From: Alphaproteobacteria bacterium
Lineage (GTDB): Bacteria; Pseudomonadota; Alphaproteobacteria; RS24
Reading direction: 5' to 3'
NCBI GenBank assembly: GCA_029253645.1
Contig: JAQWZC010000134.1
Span: 1-46,493 of the forward strand
DNA length: 46,493 bases
Position 1 is the stretch's first letter; the number at the start of each line of letters is the position of its first letter. The position numbers and the translations under genes were made by a program. The notes under the pieces were generated by a model that was not told the DNA's origin, ran no database searches, and was given only the letters and a program-made list of their open reading frames with translations. Positions 32,127 through 42,430 of the stretch are shown piece by piece.

Positions 32127-34757
32127 ATGAGCGACACGTCGCGCCCCCCTTACGACCCGTCTGCGCATGAAGCCCATTGGCAAAAAGCGTGGGATGAGGC
32201 GCGCTCTTTTGTGGCAGATGAAAGCGATAAATCGCGCCCGAAATATTATGTCTTAGAAATGTTTCCCTATCCATCGGGCCGTATTCATATGGGCCATGTG
32301 CGCAATTATGCTATGGGCGATGTGGTGGCGCGGTTTAAAAAAGCCCAAGGCCATAATGTGCTGCATCCAATGGGGTGGGACGCTTTTGGCATGCCGGCTG
32401 AAAATGCGGCGATGGAAAAAAACACCCATCCGGCGAAATGGACTTTTGAGAATATCGACACCATGCGCGGCCAGCTTAAAAAGCTGGGCCTGTCGATTGA
32501 TTGGGGCCGCGAATTTGCTACATGCGACCCGTCCTATTACGGCCATGAGCAAGCCATGTTTCTGGATTTTGTCGAGGCCGGATTGGTTGACCGCCGCGAG
32601 AGCATTGTCAATTGGGACCCGGTTGACCAAACCGTGCTGGCCAATGAGCAGGTGATTGACGGCAAGGGCTGGCGCTCGGGCGCGGCAGTGGAGAAAAAAA
32701 ATCTGACGCAATGGTTTTTGCGCATATCCGATTATGCGGAAGACTTGCTGGGCGCTTTGGACGGGCTGGAACGCTGGCCGGAAAAAGTGCGCCTGATGCA
32801 AGCCAATTGGATTGGCCGCTCGGAAGGGCTGGCCTGTCGCTTTGAGCTGACACCGGCAGCCAAAGAAATGGCGTCGGGCTTTGACGCGCTTGAGGTTTAT
32901 TCAACCCGCCCCGATACGCTTTATGGTGCGAGTTTTTGCGCCATCTCGCCCGACCATCCGCTGGCCGTGCAACTGGCTGAAGACAATGAAGCGCTGGCGG
33001 CGTTTCGTGCCGACTGCGCCAAGCGCGGCACCTCAGAGGCCGATATTGAGGCCGGTGAAAAGCTGGGTTTTGACACCGGCTTAAGCGTGCATCATCCGCT
33101 GGATGCGAATTGGCATTTACCGGTCTATGTCGCCAATTTTGTTTTAATGGGCTATGGCACGGGCGCGATTTTTGCCTGTCCGGCGCATGACCAGCGCGAC
33201 TTGGATTTTGCGCTGAAATATGACCTGCCGGTGACCACTGTGGTGCGCCCGAAAGATGACGCTGCCTTTGAAGTCACCCAAACCGCCTATACGGGTGATG
33301 GGGTGATGGTTAATTCAGCCGAGCTTGACGGCTTGGCACCGCAAGAGGCGCGCGCGCAAATGATTGCGCGTTTTGAGGCCGAAGGGCGCGGCGAAAAGCA
33401 GGTCAATTATCGGCTGCGCGATTGGGGCATTTCGCGCCAACGCTATTGGGGCTGCCCGATACCGATTATTTTATGCGATAGCTGTGGCAATGTGCCGGTG
33501 CCGCGCGACGCATTGCCGGTGACCCTGCCCGATGATGTCAGCTTTGACACGCCGGGCAATCCGCTGGCCCATCACCCAAGCTGGAAACATGTTGCCTGCC
33601 CAAAATGTGGCGGTGCGGCGACCCGCGAGACCGACACATTTGATACTTTTATCGACAGCAGTTGGTATTTTGCCCGCTTTGCCGGCCTGAATGAGACCGC
33701 GCCGACCGACCGCGCCGCGGTCGATTATTGGCTGCCTGTGGACCAATATATTGGCGGCATTGAACATGCGATTTTGCATTTGCTTTATGCGCGCTTTTAC
33801 ACACGCGCCATGCATAAGACCGGCCATGTGGCAGTGGCAGAACCCTTTGCCGGATTATTTACCCAAGGCATGGTGTGTCACGAAACCTATCGCCATGACG
33901 GCAAATGGCTGTCGCCCGATGAGATTACCCGCACCGGCGATGGCGCGGTTTTGGCCGCCAATGGCACAAGCCCTGTCGAGGTCGGCGCGGTTGAGAAAAT
34001 GTCGAAATCGAAAAAGAATATTGTCGACCCCGATGATATTATTGCGCGCTATGGCGCGGATACGGCACGCTGGTTCATGCTGTCAGACAGCCCGCCCGAG
34101 CGCGATGTGCAATGGACGCAAGACGGCATTGAGGGCGCATGGCGATTTGTGCAAAAAGTCTGGCGGCTGTTTGACACCGAGACCGAGGCCGGTTTTATCG
34201 ACCAAATGAACCCGCCCGAGCATGACACCGCGCGCGCGCTTTATGCACAAGTGCAAACAACCATTGATGCGGTGACCCGCGATTTGGAGGCTTTGGGCTT
34301 TAACCGTGCCGTGGCGCGGCTATATGAATTGGTCAATGCGCTGGGCGCACTTAAAAAGTCAGATGCGCCAAATGCAGGAGATGCCGGAGATGCAGGAGAC
34401 GCAGGCGAGCACGAAAAATGCCGTGCCTATGGGCTGGCGCAATTGATGAAGCTTTTATCGCCCATGATGCCGCATTTGGCCGAAACCGGTTGGCGCGCCC
34501 TTGGCGGCAATGGGCTGGTGGCCGATGCCGTTTGGCCGATAGCCGATATGTCGGTTTTGACCAGCGATGAGGTGGTGTTGCCGGTGCAGGTCAATGGCAA
34601 AAAACGCGGTGAAATTTCCGTGCCGAAAGACGCCGATGAGGCTATAATCAAAGATATGGCGCTGAACGAAGCTGGGGTTAAAAAATTCATTGACGGTCAC
34701 GAGCTTAAAAAAACCATCATTGTCCCGGGGCGCATTGTCAATCTGGTGGTCTCATAG
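32127..34757 (+). CDS. leuS: Leucyl-tRNA synthetase
   Basis: An 876-residue class I synthetase. HIGH motif: [14 protein letters not shown] (HMGH at 54-57). The editing CP1 domain (about 230-410) contains [23 protein letters not shown] and [24 protein letters not shown] is exact at 624-628. The [13 protein letters not shown]-like segment ([16 protein letters not shown]) and the C-terminal [17 protein letters not shown] are typical. An Ala-Gly-Asp repeat (about 750-761) lies in the anticodon-binding domain and is unusual. It follows the DUF3576 stop by five bases and precedes lptE. Confidence 0.98.
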   Translation: MSDTSRPPYDPSAHEAHWQKAWDEARSFVADESDKSRPKYYVLEMFPYPSGRIHMGHVRNYAMGDVVARFKKAQGHNVLHPMGWDAFGMPAENAAMEKNTHPAKWTFENIDTMRGQLKKLGLSIDWGREFATCDPSYYGHEQAMFLDFVEAGLVDRRESIVNWDPVDQTVLANEQVIDGKGWRSGAAVEKKNLTQWFLRISDYAEDLLGALDGLERWPEKVRLMQANWIGRSEGLACRFELTPAAKEMASGFDALEVYSTRPDTLYGASFCAISPDHPLAVQLAEDNEALAAFRADCAKRGTSEADIEAGEKLGFDTGLSVHHPLDANWHLPVYVANFVLMGYGTGAIFACPAHDQRDLDFALKYDLPVTTVVRPKDDAAFEVTQTAYTGDGVMVNSAELDGLAPQEARAQMIARFEAEGRGEKQVNYRLRDWGISRQRYWGCPIPIILCDSCGNVPVPRDALPVTLPDDVSFDTPGNPLAHHPSWKHVACPKCGGAATRETDTFDTFIDSSWYFARFAGLNETAPTDRAAVDYWLPVDQYIGGIEHAILHLLYARFYTRAMHKTGHVAVAEPFAGLFTQGMVCHETYRHDGKWLSPDEITRTGDGAVLAANGTSPVEVGAVEKMSKSKKNIVDPDDIIARYGADTARWFMLSDSPPERDVQWTQDGIEGAWRFVQKVWRLFDTETEAGFIDQMNPPEHDTARALYAQVQTTIDAVTRDLEALGFNRAVARLYELVNALGALKKSDAPNAGDAGDAGDAGEHEKCRAYGLAQLMKLLSPMMPHLAETGWRALGGNGLVADAVWPIADMSVLTSDEVVLPVQVNGKKRGEISVPKDADEAIIKDMALNEAGVKKFIDGHELKKTIIVPGRIVNLVVS
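34374..34409 (+). repeat. 9-base tandem repeat in leuS (Ala-Gly-Asp)
   Basis: GCAGGAGAT, GCCGGAGAT, GCAGGAGAC and GCAGGCGAG stand in tandem in frame, giving (Ala-Gly-Asp)3-Ala-Gly-Glu at residues 750-761. It lies in a loop of the C-terminal helical domain and probably varies in copy number. Confidence 0.85.
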
Positions 34758-35238
34758 GCGCGCCTTTTTAAGCGCGCTTATCAGCAGCCTATTTCTTGCC
34801 GCTTGCGGCTTTTCCCCGATTTATAAAATGGATGGCGCGCGGCTCGGCCCCCTGCCGCTCGCCGGTTTGGCCTTGCCTGATAGCGAAAATGGCCGCCTTT
34901 TGGCACGCGCATTAGAGGGGCGCTGGCGGGTCGATGAAGCCGCCACTTTCGATATACGCCTTACGCTGGATGAGCGCGCCCGCGATACGCAATTAAATGA
35001 GGCGGGTATTGGCGCGCGCATTGAGCTGACTTATGTGCTGCGGGCCGAGCTGCATCATCGCCCAAAAGGCAAAACCCGCCTGATGGAGCTGCGCCATATT
35101 GCCAATGTGGCGCGCAGTGATAGCGGCGCGGATGATTTAATACAACAACGCAATCAAGCGCGGCTCGCCATGCGCCTGCTGGCCGAGCGTTTCATCACGC
35201 GGCTGGCGCGTGAGCTGCCCAAAGAGCCGCCGCAATGA
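34735..35238 (+). CDS. lptE: LPS-assembly lipoprotein LptE
   Basis: A 167-residue outer-membrane lipoprotein from TTG at 34735, the plug of the LptD channel. The lipobox Leu-Ala-Ala-Cys-Gly (about residue 25) is followed by FSPIYKMDG, the typical LptE/RlpB start, then [27 protein letters not shown] and [16 protein letters not shown] lies five bases before the TTG. Another TTG at 34690 is in frame but gives an overly long leader; either way the gene overlaps the leuS end, so lptE is translationally coupled to leuS. The stop overlaps holA by four bases. Confidence 0.85.
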   Translation: MSIWWSHRRAFLSALISSLFLAACGFSPIYKMDGARLGPLPLAGLALPDSENGRLLARALEGRWRVDEAATFDIRLTLDERARDTQLNEAGIGARIELTYVLRAELHHRPKGKTRLMELRHIANVARSDSGADDLIQQRNQARLAMRLLAERFITRLARELPKEPPQ

Positions 35239-36296
35239 AGCTGAAAGCACATGAAGTGGAGGCTTGGGTCAGCGGGCTGAAAGCCGATAAGGCACCGGCG
35301 CTGGCTTTGGTTTATGGGCCCGATCGCGGTGGTGTGCATGAAACGGCAAAGGCCGTTAAGGCGGCCTATCTCGGCAAGGATTTTGACCCGCTGCAATATG
35401 TATCACTGGATGAGGGCGCGCTGACCGGCCAAGCCGGATTGCTGGCCGATGAAGCCGCCGCTCTGCCCATGTTTGGTGATTATAAGCTGGTGCATGTCAG
35501 CGGCGCCAATGCCGCCGTGCTCGCGGCGGTTAAATTTTATTTGGCCAAATTGGCCGAGACCCCCGGTTCCGGCGCGTCGATGATTATTGTCGAGGCTGAT
35601 AATTTGCGCCCGACCACGCCCTTGCGCAAAGCCGCAGAGACCGATAAGCGCGCCATGGCCTTGCCCTGTTATGCGCTGGAGGCGCGCGATATTGGCCGTC
35701 TCATTCGCCAAAGTTTAGAGGGTGAAAATTATCGCATTGAAGCGCAAGCCATGGATTTATTAAGCGCACGTCTGGCCACGGATCGCGGTGTCATTAAGCG
35801 CGAATTGGAGCGGCTGGTTTTATATAAGGGCGTGCGCGATAAAAAAGACGCGCCGGGTATGGTGACCGGCGATGATGTCGAGGCGGCTTTGGGCGACCAA
35901 ACCCAAGCCGATTTCGACCGGCTGATTGACAGTGTCGCGCTGGGTCGTTTAGACGAAGCCGATCGCGCTTTGGCGCGGTTGGAAGCGGCGGGCACGGCAG
36001 CGGCCGGCGCTTTGGCCGTGGCGCGAATGCATTTTCAAACCCTGCATTTGGCATTGGGCCAAATGGAGAGCGGTATGCCGCAAGTCAAAGCGTTAAACGC
36101 GTTTCGCCCGCCCCTGCATTTTCGGCGCAAGCCATTGGTCGAGCAACAAATGCGCCTCTGGTCGAGCGGCAAATGCGCCCGCGCTTTGGAGATTTTAAAC
36201 GCGGCTGAAAAAGCCTGCCGCGGCGGGGCGAGCGGCCTGGCAACCGCGCAAGCCGGAAATGCGCTTTTGCGCATTGCGCGGGCAGCGCAAAGATAA
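35235..36296 (+). CDS. holA: DNA polymerase III delta subunit
   Basis: A 353-residue clamp-loader delta subunit. The pattern is ALALVYGPDRGGVHETAKAVKAAYLG (Walker-like loop degenerate), LLADEAAALPMFGDYKLVHVSGAN, ALPCYALEARDIGRLIRQSLEGEN and SARLATDRGVIKRELERLVLYKG. It loads the beta clamp with the gamma and delta-prime subunits. The ATGA overlap with lptE couples translation. Its stop codon lies inside a tandem 24-base duplication. It converges on parB. Confidence 0.93.
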   Translation: MKLKAHEVEAWVSGLKADKAPALALVYGPDRGGVHETAKAVKAAYLGKDFDPLQYVSLDEGALTGQAGLLADEAAALPMFGDYKLVHVSGANAAVLAAVKFYLAKLAETPGSGASMIIVEADNLRPTTPLRKAAETDKRAMALPCYALEARDIGRLIRQSLEGENYRIEAQAMDLLSARLATDRGVIKRELERLVLYKGVRDKKDAPGMVTGDDVEAALGDQTQADFDRLIDSVALGRLDEADRALARLEAAGTAAAGALAVARMHFQTLHLALGQMESGMPQVKALNAFRPPLHFRRKPLVEQQMRLWSSGKCARALEILNAAEKACRGGASGLATAQAGNALLRIARAAQR

Positions 36297-36325
36297 AGAG
36301 TGCGGGCAGCGCAGAGATAAAGAGA
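36278..36325. repeat. 24-base tandem duplication across the holA stop
   Basis: Units 36278-36301 and 36302-36325 differ at only two positions. The first contains the holA stop TAA (36294-36296). The second copy is non-coding, so this is a recent duplication. Confidence 0.9.
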
Positions 36326-36345
36326 GTGTTTTAAGGGCGCGCTTT

Positions 36346-37350
36346 TTAAGGACGCAAGAGCCGCGCAATCAGCGCATCCAATTGTTCCAGCGTTTTATAG
36401 GCAATGCGCACATCGCCGCCTTTTTTGCCCTTATCATCAAGCCGCACGCTAAGCCCCAGACTGTCGGCCAATTGCTTTTCAAGCTGGCGCGTATCGGCAG
36501 ATTTTTCAGACTCCGGTTCCGGCGTCGCTGCAACCGAGGTCTTGCCGCTTTGGGCCGCAACCAATTGCTCGACAGCGCGGACGCTAAGCCCGTCTTTGAT
36601 AATTTGTTTGAGCAGCTTGCCCATCACATTGGGGGCGTTTTTATCGGCCTCGGCCAAGCCCAAAAGCGCGCGCGCATGACCCATGGAAATCTCGCCCGCA
36701 CTCAAGGCATTTTTCACCGCTTGGGGCGCAGCCGTCAGGCGCAATAAATTGGCAATATGACTGCGGCTCTTACCAATCGTCTCGGCCAGCTCGGCTTGTG
36801 TATAGGCAAACTCTTCGATAAGCCGTTGATATCCTTCAGCTTCTTCTATCGGGTTTAAGTCCGCGCGCTGCACATTCTCAACCAAGCCGATTTCCAAAGC
36901 GGTCACATCATTGACCGGCTGCACAATCACCGGCACTTGATGCAAGCGGGCTTTTTGCGCCGCCCGCCAGCGTCTCTCACCGGCGATAATCTCATATCCG
37001 CCATCGCTGGGGCGCACCAGAAGCGGTTGCAAGACGCCCGATTTCTCAATCGAAGCCGCCAAAGCGCTTAATTCTTCATCATCAAACACTTTACGCGGCT
37101 GATAAGCCCCGGGGCGCAGCTCATCAATACCGACATAGATAAAGCCGCTACCAGCCGCTTTTGTTGAGATATCTGATGTGTCAGGCGCCCTCGCGGCAGC
37201 CTCAGCAGAAGCCTCTGTCGTGAGTTCTGGGGCAGGCGCATCCGGCGTGACCGCCACTTTCGGCGCGGCGGCATCGCCAATCAGCGCAGACAAGCCCCGG
37301 CCCAAACCGCGTTTGGCTTTGCGGGGGGCGGTTTTTTTTGCGTCGCTCAT
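36346..37350 (-). CDS. parB: Chromosome partitioning protein ParB
   Basis: A 334-residue ParB/Spo0J protein. The N-terminus is basic (RKAKRGLGRGLSALIGD) and followed by an Ala/Thr-rich linker. The core has IDELRPGAYQPRKVFDDEELSALAASI, the CTP-binding GERRWRAAQKARL motif and the DLNPIEEAEGYQRLIEEFAYTQAELAETIGKSRSHIANLLRL helix-turn-helix that binds parS; the dimerisation domain ends the protein. ParB spreads from parS as a CTP-dependent clamp. It is the downstream gene of rsmG-parA-parB and two parS sites lie nearby. Confidence 0.97.
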   Translation of the reverse strand: MSDAKKTAPRKAKRGLGRGLSALIGDAAAPKVAVTPDAPAPELTTEASAEAAARAPDTSDISTKAAGSGFIYVGIDELRPGAYQPRKVFDDEELSALAASIEKSGVLQPLLVRPSDGGYEIIAGERRWRAAQKARLHQVPVIVQPVNDVTALEIGLVENVQRADLNPIEEAEGYQRLIEEFAYTQAELAETIGKSRSHIANLLRLTAAPQAVKNALSAGEISMGHARALLGLAEADKNAPNVMGKLLKQIIKDGLSVRAVEQLVAAQSGKTSVAATPEPESEKSADTRQLEKQLADSLGLSVRLDDKGKKGGDVRIAYKTLEQLDALIARLLRP

Positions 37351-37379
37351 GTCACTTTCCTATCCCGATTGAGGTTGGG

Positions 37380-38237
37380 TCACGCGGCTTGGCGCGCGCG
37401 TTCACGCCGCACCAATTCACCCGCCAATTGCATATAGGCCAAGGAGCCGCTGCATTTATGATCATAGAGCAGCGCCGGTTTACCAAAGCTCGGTGCCTCG
37501 GAAACCCTGACATTGCGCGGAATAACCGTCTCATAAACCAAGCTGTCAAAATGCGTCCGCACATCGGCATCGACCTGGGCCGATAAATTATTGCGCGCAT
37601 CATACATGGTCAGCACAATACCCTGAATATCCAAAGCCGGATTAAGACCGCCCTTAACCTGCTCAATTGTGCTCAAAAGCTGGCTCAAACCTTCCAGCGC
37701 AAAAAATTCGCATTGCAAGGGCACAAGAACCGATTGCGCGGCGACCATCGCGTTCAGGGTCAACATATTGAGCGAGGGCGGGCAATCAATAAAAATATAG
37801 GAAAAGCGGCTGGCCGCGCTATTGGCGGCATAGGCCGCCAGCGCATCCGCCAAGCGATGAATGCGCCGCTCATGATCTGATAATTCTACCTCAACGCCCA
37901 GCAAATCCATGCTGGCCGGCACCAGATGAAAGCCGGGCACGGCGGTTTCGCAAATTGCCTCGGCCAGACTGGCATCACCCAGCAACACATCAAAACTGGT
38001 CACTGTGCGCTGGGCGCGGTCAATGCCCAAACCGGTTGAGGCATTGCCTTGCGGGTCGAGGTCAATCAATAAAACTGGCTCGCCAATGGCGGCCAGAGCC
38101 GTGCCGAGATTAATCGCCGTGGTGGTTTTGCCAACGCCGCCTTTTTGATTGGCCAAACACATAACGCGCGGCGCATCTGGCGCAATAGCGGGCTGGGGGG
38201 ATGGGTCAGATGGCGACAAATGGGTGTCCTCATACAA
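37380..38237 (-). CDS. parA: Chromosome partitioning ATPase ParA
   Basis: A 285-residue Walker-type ATPase. The deviant Walker A is ANQKGGVGKTTTAINLGTAL (both lysines present), then LLIDLDPQGNASTGLG and YIFIDCPPSLNMLTLNA. It forms the nucleoid-bound gradient that moves ParB-parS complexes. The N-terminal 20 residues are Pro/Ser-rich and variable. It lies 29 bases upstream of parB and 27 downstream of rsmG. Confidence 0.97.
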   Translation of the reverse strand: MYEDTHLSPSDPSPQPAIAPDAPRVMCLANQKGGVGKTTTAINLGTALAAIGEPVLLIDLDPQGNASTGLGIDRAQRTVTSFDVLLGDASLAEAICETAVPGFHLVPASMDLLGVEVELSDHERRIHRLADALAAYAANSAASRFSYIFIDCPPSLNMLTLNAMVAAQSVLVPLQCEFFALEGLSQLLSTIEQVKGGLNPALDIQGIVLTMYDARNNLSAQVDADVRTHFDSLVYETVIPRNVRVSEAPSFGKPALLYDHKCSGSLAYMQLAGELVRRERARQAA

Positions 38238-38264
38238 ATGCGCGTTTGCGCGACGAGCCGCTTT

Positions 38265-38945
38265 TCAGCCGCCAATCGGTGCACGGGGCGCGATGGCGGT
38301 TAATTCCAATATCCGCGCCGCAGCATCCGTATCGCTGACATGCGCCGATAGGCTGAGTTTCCAATATTGTTCGCTCGCCGTCAATTCTTCCTGCCAATTG
38401 CGCCCCTTATGAACCAGCGCAACTGTGGATGAATTACAAAAAGGCGCGATGAGCCCCAATAAATCGGGCAGGGGGGCCAGCGCGCGCGCCGTAATCACAT
38501 TAATCTGCGCCAAAGCGGGCGGCATATCCTGCGCGACCGCCTCAATGCGGGCGTGATGCACCACAGCCGTGAGGCTAATATCTGCACTCGCGGCGCGCAG
38601 AAAAGCGGCCTTCTTGCGGTCGCTTTCAATAAAATGCACCTGCGCGTGCGGGGTTTTCTCGGCCAGCATAATCGCCAAAACCAGCCCGGGCAGGCCGCCG
38701 CCACTGCCCAAATCAAGCCATACGGTCGCCCCCTCCGGCGCGTGGCGCAGAATTTGCGCCGAATCCGCAGCGTGACGCTGCCAGAAATGCGCCAGCGTAT
38801 TGGGACCGACAAGATTGACCGATTGCTGCCATTTGCCCAAAAGGGCCTGATAGGCCATTAACTTTGTGAGTGTTTCACGTGAAACATCATATATCTCGGC
38901 AAAAGCCTCGGGTGTTAGCCCGTCCGGTATTGGTTTAGCAGACAT
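38265..38945 (-). CDS. rsmG: 16S rRNA (guanine-527-N7)-methyltransferase RsmG
   Basis: A 226-residue SAM methyltransferase. The SAM loop is WLDLGSGGGLPGLVLAIML; LNLVGP-type block KWQQSVNLVGPNTLAHFWQRHAADSAQ is typical. The N-terminal segment DVSRETLTKL is encoded by a parS site lying in the reading frame, a known feature of rsmG genes in parAB loci. It is 11 bases downstream of mnmG. Confidence 0.96.
   Translation of the reverse strand: MSAKPIPDGLTPEAFAEIYDVSRETLTKLMAYQALLGKWQQSVNLVGPNTLAHFWQRHAADSAQILRHAPEGATVWLDLGSGGGLPGLVLAIMLAEKTPHAQVHFIESDRKKAAFLRAASADISLTAVVHHARIEAVAQDMPPALAQINVITARALAPLPDLLGLIAPFCNSSTVALVHKGRNWQEELTASEQYWKLSLSAHVSDTDAAARILELTAIAPRAPIGG
38871..38886. promoter_or_regulatory. 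parS: parS site inside rsmG
   Basis: The perfect 16-base palindrome TGTTTCACGTGAAACA, the canonical ParB binding site, lies in the 5' part of rsmG and encodes part of Val-Ser-Arg-Glu-Thr. Confidence 0.97.
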
Positions 38946-38956
38946 GGTGGCTATCT

Positions 38957-40885
38957 TTATTCTGCCGCATTCGGGGCGGGTTTGGGAGCGAGATTAGGGT
39001 TAGGGGTGGCTTTGCGCGCATGATGCAATAATAAAGTCAGCGCGGCCGGTGTCATGCCATCCAGTCGGGCGGCCTGTCCCAAAGTGACCGGACGCGCCGC
39101 CGCCAGTTTCTGGCGCACTTCCGTTGCCATGCCCTCCAGCGTCAAATAGTCGATATCTTTCGGCAATTGCAGCGCTTCATCGCGGCGAAACGCTTCAATA
39201 TCAGCCTGTTGGCGGTCGAGATAACCGGCATAGCGCGCATCGGTTTCAATCTGAAACCGAATATCCTCATCCCAATCGGCCATGTCCGGCCAAATCGCGG
39301 CGAGGTCTTGCCAGTCAATGGATGGATAAGCCAGCAGCTCAACCATATTGCGGCGCACCCCATCAGCGCGAATATGCAGACCTTTTTGGCCCGCCTCATT
39401 GGGGGTCATTTGCCAGCTTTCGGCCTTGGCGCGCGCGGCCTGTAATTTAGCCATTTTGGCATCAAAATACGCCGCGCGTTTGGCCCCGACCAACCCCGCC
39501 GCCACACCCTTAGCGGTCAAGCGTTGGTCGGCATTATCGGCTCGCAAGGTGAGGCGATATTCCGCCCGTGCGGTGAACATGCGATAGGGCTCGCTCACCC
39601 CCTTGGTCACCAAATCATCAATCATCACGCCAATATAAGCCTCGGCGCGGTCGAAGATAATGCTGTCCTGACCGGCGGCGGCGAGGGCCGCATTCAATCC
39701 GGCCACCAGCCCCTGACCAGCAGCTTCCTCATAGCCTGTCGTGCCATTAATCTGTCCGGCCAAATACAGCCCGGGCAGGGCTTTAAGTTCGAGGCTGGGC
39801 AGCAGGGCGCGCGGGTCAACATAATCATATTCAATGGCATAGCCGGGCCGCATAATATGCACATTCTCAAGCCCGGGAATGGTGCGGATAAACGCATCTT
39901 GAATATTCTCGGGCAGTGAGGTGGAAATGCCATTGGGATAAACGGTCGGGTCATCCAGGCCTTCCGGCTCTAGAAAAATCTGATGCGAAATCCGGTCGGG
40001 AAACCGCACAACCTTATCCTCAATCGCCGGACAATAGCGCGGGCCGACACCGGCAATTTGCCCCGAATAGACCGGCGATAATTTGACGTTTTTTTCGATT
40101 ATATCAAAGGTCGCCTGATTGGTATGGGTGATATGGCAGACGGTTTGCGGCACGGTGATTTTTTCACTCATAAAGGAAAACGGCACGGGATGTTCATCGG
40201 CCGGTTGCGCTTCCAAAATATCGGTATTAATCGTGCGCCCATCAAGCCGCGCCGGTGTGCCGGTTTTCATCCGCCCCAAAGACAGCGCGCCGCTTTCACC
40301 GGCCAGCGCGTAAAGCCGCTTGGATAGGGTGATGGCCGGTGCCTCGCCATGGCGTCCCGCCGGAATGCGCTGCGTGCCAATATGCACAATGCCATCGAGA
40401 AATGTGCCGGTGGTCAACACAATCGCCGCCGCATTAATGCGCTTGCCATCAGCCGTTATAATGCCGCAACACCGCCCCTCATGCACCACTACATCATCAA
40501 CCGGCTGGGCCAATACATGCAGGTTTTCAGTCTCGGCAATGGCGGCCTGCATGGCGAGGCGATAAAGTTTGCGATCGGCCTGTGTGCGCGGCCCGTGCAC
40601 CGCCGGGCCTTTGCGCCGATTAAGCAGGCGAAACTGAATACCTGCCTGGTCAGCGACGCGGCCCATCAGCCCGTCCAACGCATCAATCTCGCGCACCAAA
40701 TGACCCTTACCGACACCGCCAATGGCCGGATTGCAAGACATCTCGCCAATCGTTTCCAACTTATGCGTAACCAACAGAGTTTGCGCGCCAAAGCGCGCCG
40801 CCGCTGCCGCCGCCTCGCAACCGGCATGGCCGCCACCAATGACAATCACGTCATAGCGCGGTGCAATGTCTGTTTCTGCCTTCAT
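38957..40885 (-). CDS. mnmG: tRNA uridine-34 carboxymethylaminomethylation enzyme MnmG
   Basis: A 642-residue FAD protein. [24 protein letters not shown] binds [57 protein letters not shown] and [21 protein letters not shown] are hallmarks. With MnmE it makes cmnm5 modification at U34 of certain tRNAs. It lies 128 bases downstream of mnmE, with a parS between. The C-terminal tail is Pro/Ala/Asn-rich. Confidence 0.98.
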   Translation of the reverse strand: MKAETDIAPRYDVIVIGGGHAGCEAAAAAARFGAQTLLVTHKLETIGEMSCNPAIGGVGKGHLVREIDALDGLMGRVADQAGIQFRLLNRRKGPAVHGPRTQADRKLYRLAMQAAIAETENLHVLAQPVDDVVVHEGRCCGIITADGKRINAAAIVLTTGTFLDGIVHIGTQRIPAGRHGEAPAITLSKRLYALAGESGALSLGRMKTGTPARLDGRTINTDILEAQPADEHPVPFSFMSEKITVPQTVCHITHTNQATFDIIEKNVKLSPVYSGQIAGVGPRYCPAIEDKVVRFPDRISHQIFLEPEGLDDPTVYPNGISTSLPENIQDAFIRTIPGLENVHIMRPGYAIEYDYVDPRALLPSLELKALPGLYLAGQINGTTGYEEAAGQGLVAGLNAALAAAGQDSIIFDRAEAYIGVMIDDLVTKGVSEPYRMFTARAEYRLTLRADNADQRLTAKGVAAGLVGAKRAAYFDAKMAKLQAARAKAESWQMTPNEAGQKGLHIRADGVRRNMVELLAYPSIDWQDLAAIWPDMADWDEDIRFQIETDARYAGYLDRQQADIEAFRRDEALQLPKDIDYLTLEGMATEVRQKLAAARPVTLGQAARLDGMTPAALTLLLHHARKATPNPNLAPKPAPNAAE

Positions 40886-40990
40886 ATTCCGGCTTTCATA
40901 TCCCTGTCTTCCGGTACCTTAATGGCGTGATAGCGCATAAGCGCCAATGCCGACAAGCGCAAATGCGCGCAGCACCCCCTCATGGCCAAT

Positions 40991-41006
40991 TGTTTCACGT
41001 GAAACA
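40991..41006. promoter_or_regulatory. parS: parS site between mnmE and mnmG
   Basis: A second perfect TGTTTCACGTGAAACA palindrome seven bases past the mnmE stop, about 2.1 kb from the first site. Confidence 0.97.
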
Positions 41007-41013
41007 TTTCGCG

Positions 41014-42381
41014 CTATTTGCCGATACAAAAATCAGCAAAGACAATATCCAATAATTGTTCGACATCGACCGCACCGGTCAGCCGTCCCAAGGCGCGTTG
41101 CGCCAAACGCAAATCCTCGGCAGCCAACTCCAAAGCCGGTGCGTTTTGCGCCGCCTTAATATGACGAAGCACATCTTTTAAAATCTCGGCATGGCGCTCG
41201 CGCGTCACCAAGACGCTGTCGCCCAAACCGGCCTTTTCTCTCACCAGCACCCCAAGCCGCGCCATCAGAGCGCCCGCGCCCGCACCGCTTGTCGCCGACA
41301 AGGCCACATCATAAGACCCATCCGGGGCGGCTGCGATATCGGATTTATTGGCCAGCCGCAAATCCGCGGCAGCCAAACGGCCTGTCATCTCGGCAGGCGA
41401 CAACACCGCATCGGGGGCGCTGACCAGCACCACAATATCGGCCTCATCGGCGGCTTGCTCGGCACGGCGCACGCCCTCGCGCTCAATATCATCACCGGCG
41501 GCACGCAAGCCCGCCGTATCGACCAGCGTCACCGGCACACCATCCAACACCATCGCCACCTCAATGGCATCGCGTGTGGTGCCCGCACGGGCCGACACAA
41601 TGGCCGCGGCACGACCCGCTAACATATTGAGAATACTAGATTTTCCGGCGTTTGGCGCACCCAATAAGGCAATCTGCACACCATCGCGCAGGCGCAAACC
41701 CCGCTTATCGCCGACATGCGCCGCCAAAGCGTCGTGCAGGGCGGGCAAGCCATTCAGCGCCGACTGCCCCAAACCGCCGGGCAAATCTTCATCGGCAAAT
41801 TCCAAATCAGCTTCCAAATGGGCCAGCATGGTTTTCAGTTCATCGCGCCATGCCTCGGCTTGATGTCGCAATTGACCGCGCAATTGGTCGAGCGCACGGG
41901 CTTGTTGGGCACCGCCTTCCGCGTCAATCAAATCGGCTATCGCCTCGGCGGCGGTTAAATCCATTTTGCCATTCACCACAGCGCGGCGGGTAAACTCACC
42001 GGCCTCCGCCGGGCGCAATCCGCCCACCTGCGCCAATGCAGCCAAGACCGATTGCGTGACCGCCAAGCCGCCATGCACATGCAGCTCCACCATATCCTCA
42101 CCGGTAAAACTATGCGGCGCGGCAAAGCGCATAATCAGCGCCTCATCCAATAGGGTTTTATCTTGCGCGCCATCAGGCTCAGATAGTGACGCCAAGGGGG
42201 CATAGAGCCGTCGCAAAGCAGCTTGGCGCGGGGGCGGGGGGGTGGTGACGCCCAAAGCCGTTAGGGCCGCGTCACAGCTGCTGCCCGACAGGCGAATAAT
42301 CGCCACCGCCGCGCGCACCGGCGCCGTCGATAAAGCGAAAATCGCATCCTTTTGCGGCGCGCCATGATTATCAGCCGACAT
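41014..42381 (-). CDS. mnmE: tRNA modification GTPase MnmE
   Basis: A 455-residue protein with an N-terminal folate-binding domain ([33 protein letters not shown]), a helical domain and an inserted G domain: [17 protein letters not shown] (P-loop), [29 protein letters not shown] and NKSD. The C-terminal CIGK Cys is the conserved end of the family. It first acts with MnmG on tRNA U34. It heads the operon mnmE-mnmG-rsmG-parA-parB and is divergent from the DUF255 gene. Confidence 0.98.
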   Translation of the reverse strand: MSADNHGAPQKDAIFALSTAPVRAAVAIIRLSGSSCDAALTALGVTTPPPPRQAALRRLYAPLASLSEPDGAQDKTLLDEALIMRFAAPHSFTGEDMVELHVHGGLAVTQSVLAALAQVGGLRPAEAGEFTRRAVVNGKMDLTAAEAIADLIDAEGGAQQARALDQLRGQLRHQAEAWRDELKTMLAHLEADLEFADEDLPGGLGQSALNGLPALHDALAAHVGDKRGLRLRDGVQIALLGAPNAGKSSILNMLAGRAAAIVSARAGTTRDAIEVAMVLDGVPVTLVDTAGLRAAGDDIEREGVRRAEQAADEADIVVLVSAPDAVLSPAEMTGRLAAADLRLANKSDIAAAPDGSYDVALSATSGAGAGALMARLGVLVREKAGLGDSVLVTRERHAEILKDVLRHIKAAQNAPALELAAEDLRLAQRALGRLTGAVDVEQLLDIVFADFCIGK

Positions 42382-42430
42382 GCTCAGGTCTCACCTTGTG
42401 CTGCTCCGAATTTCGGCTAACCTGCCCGAC

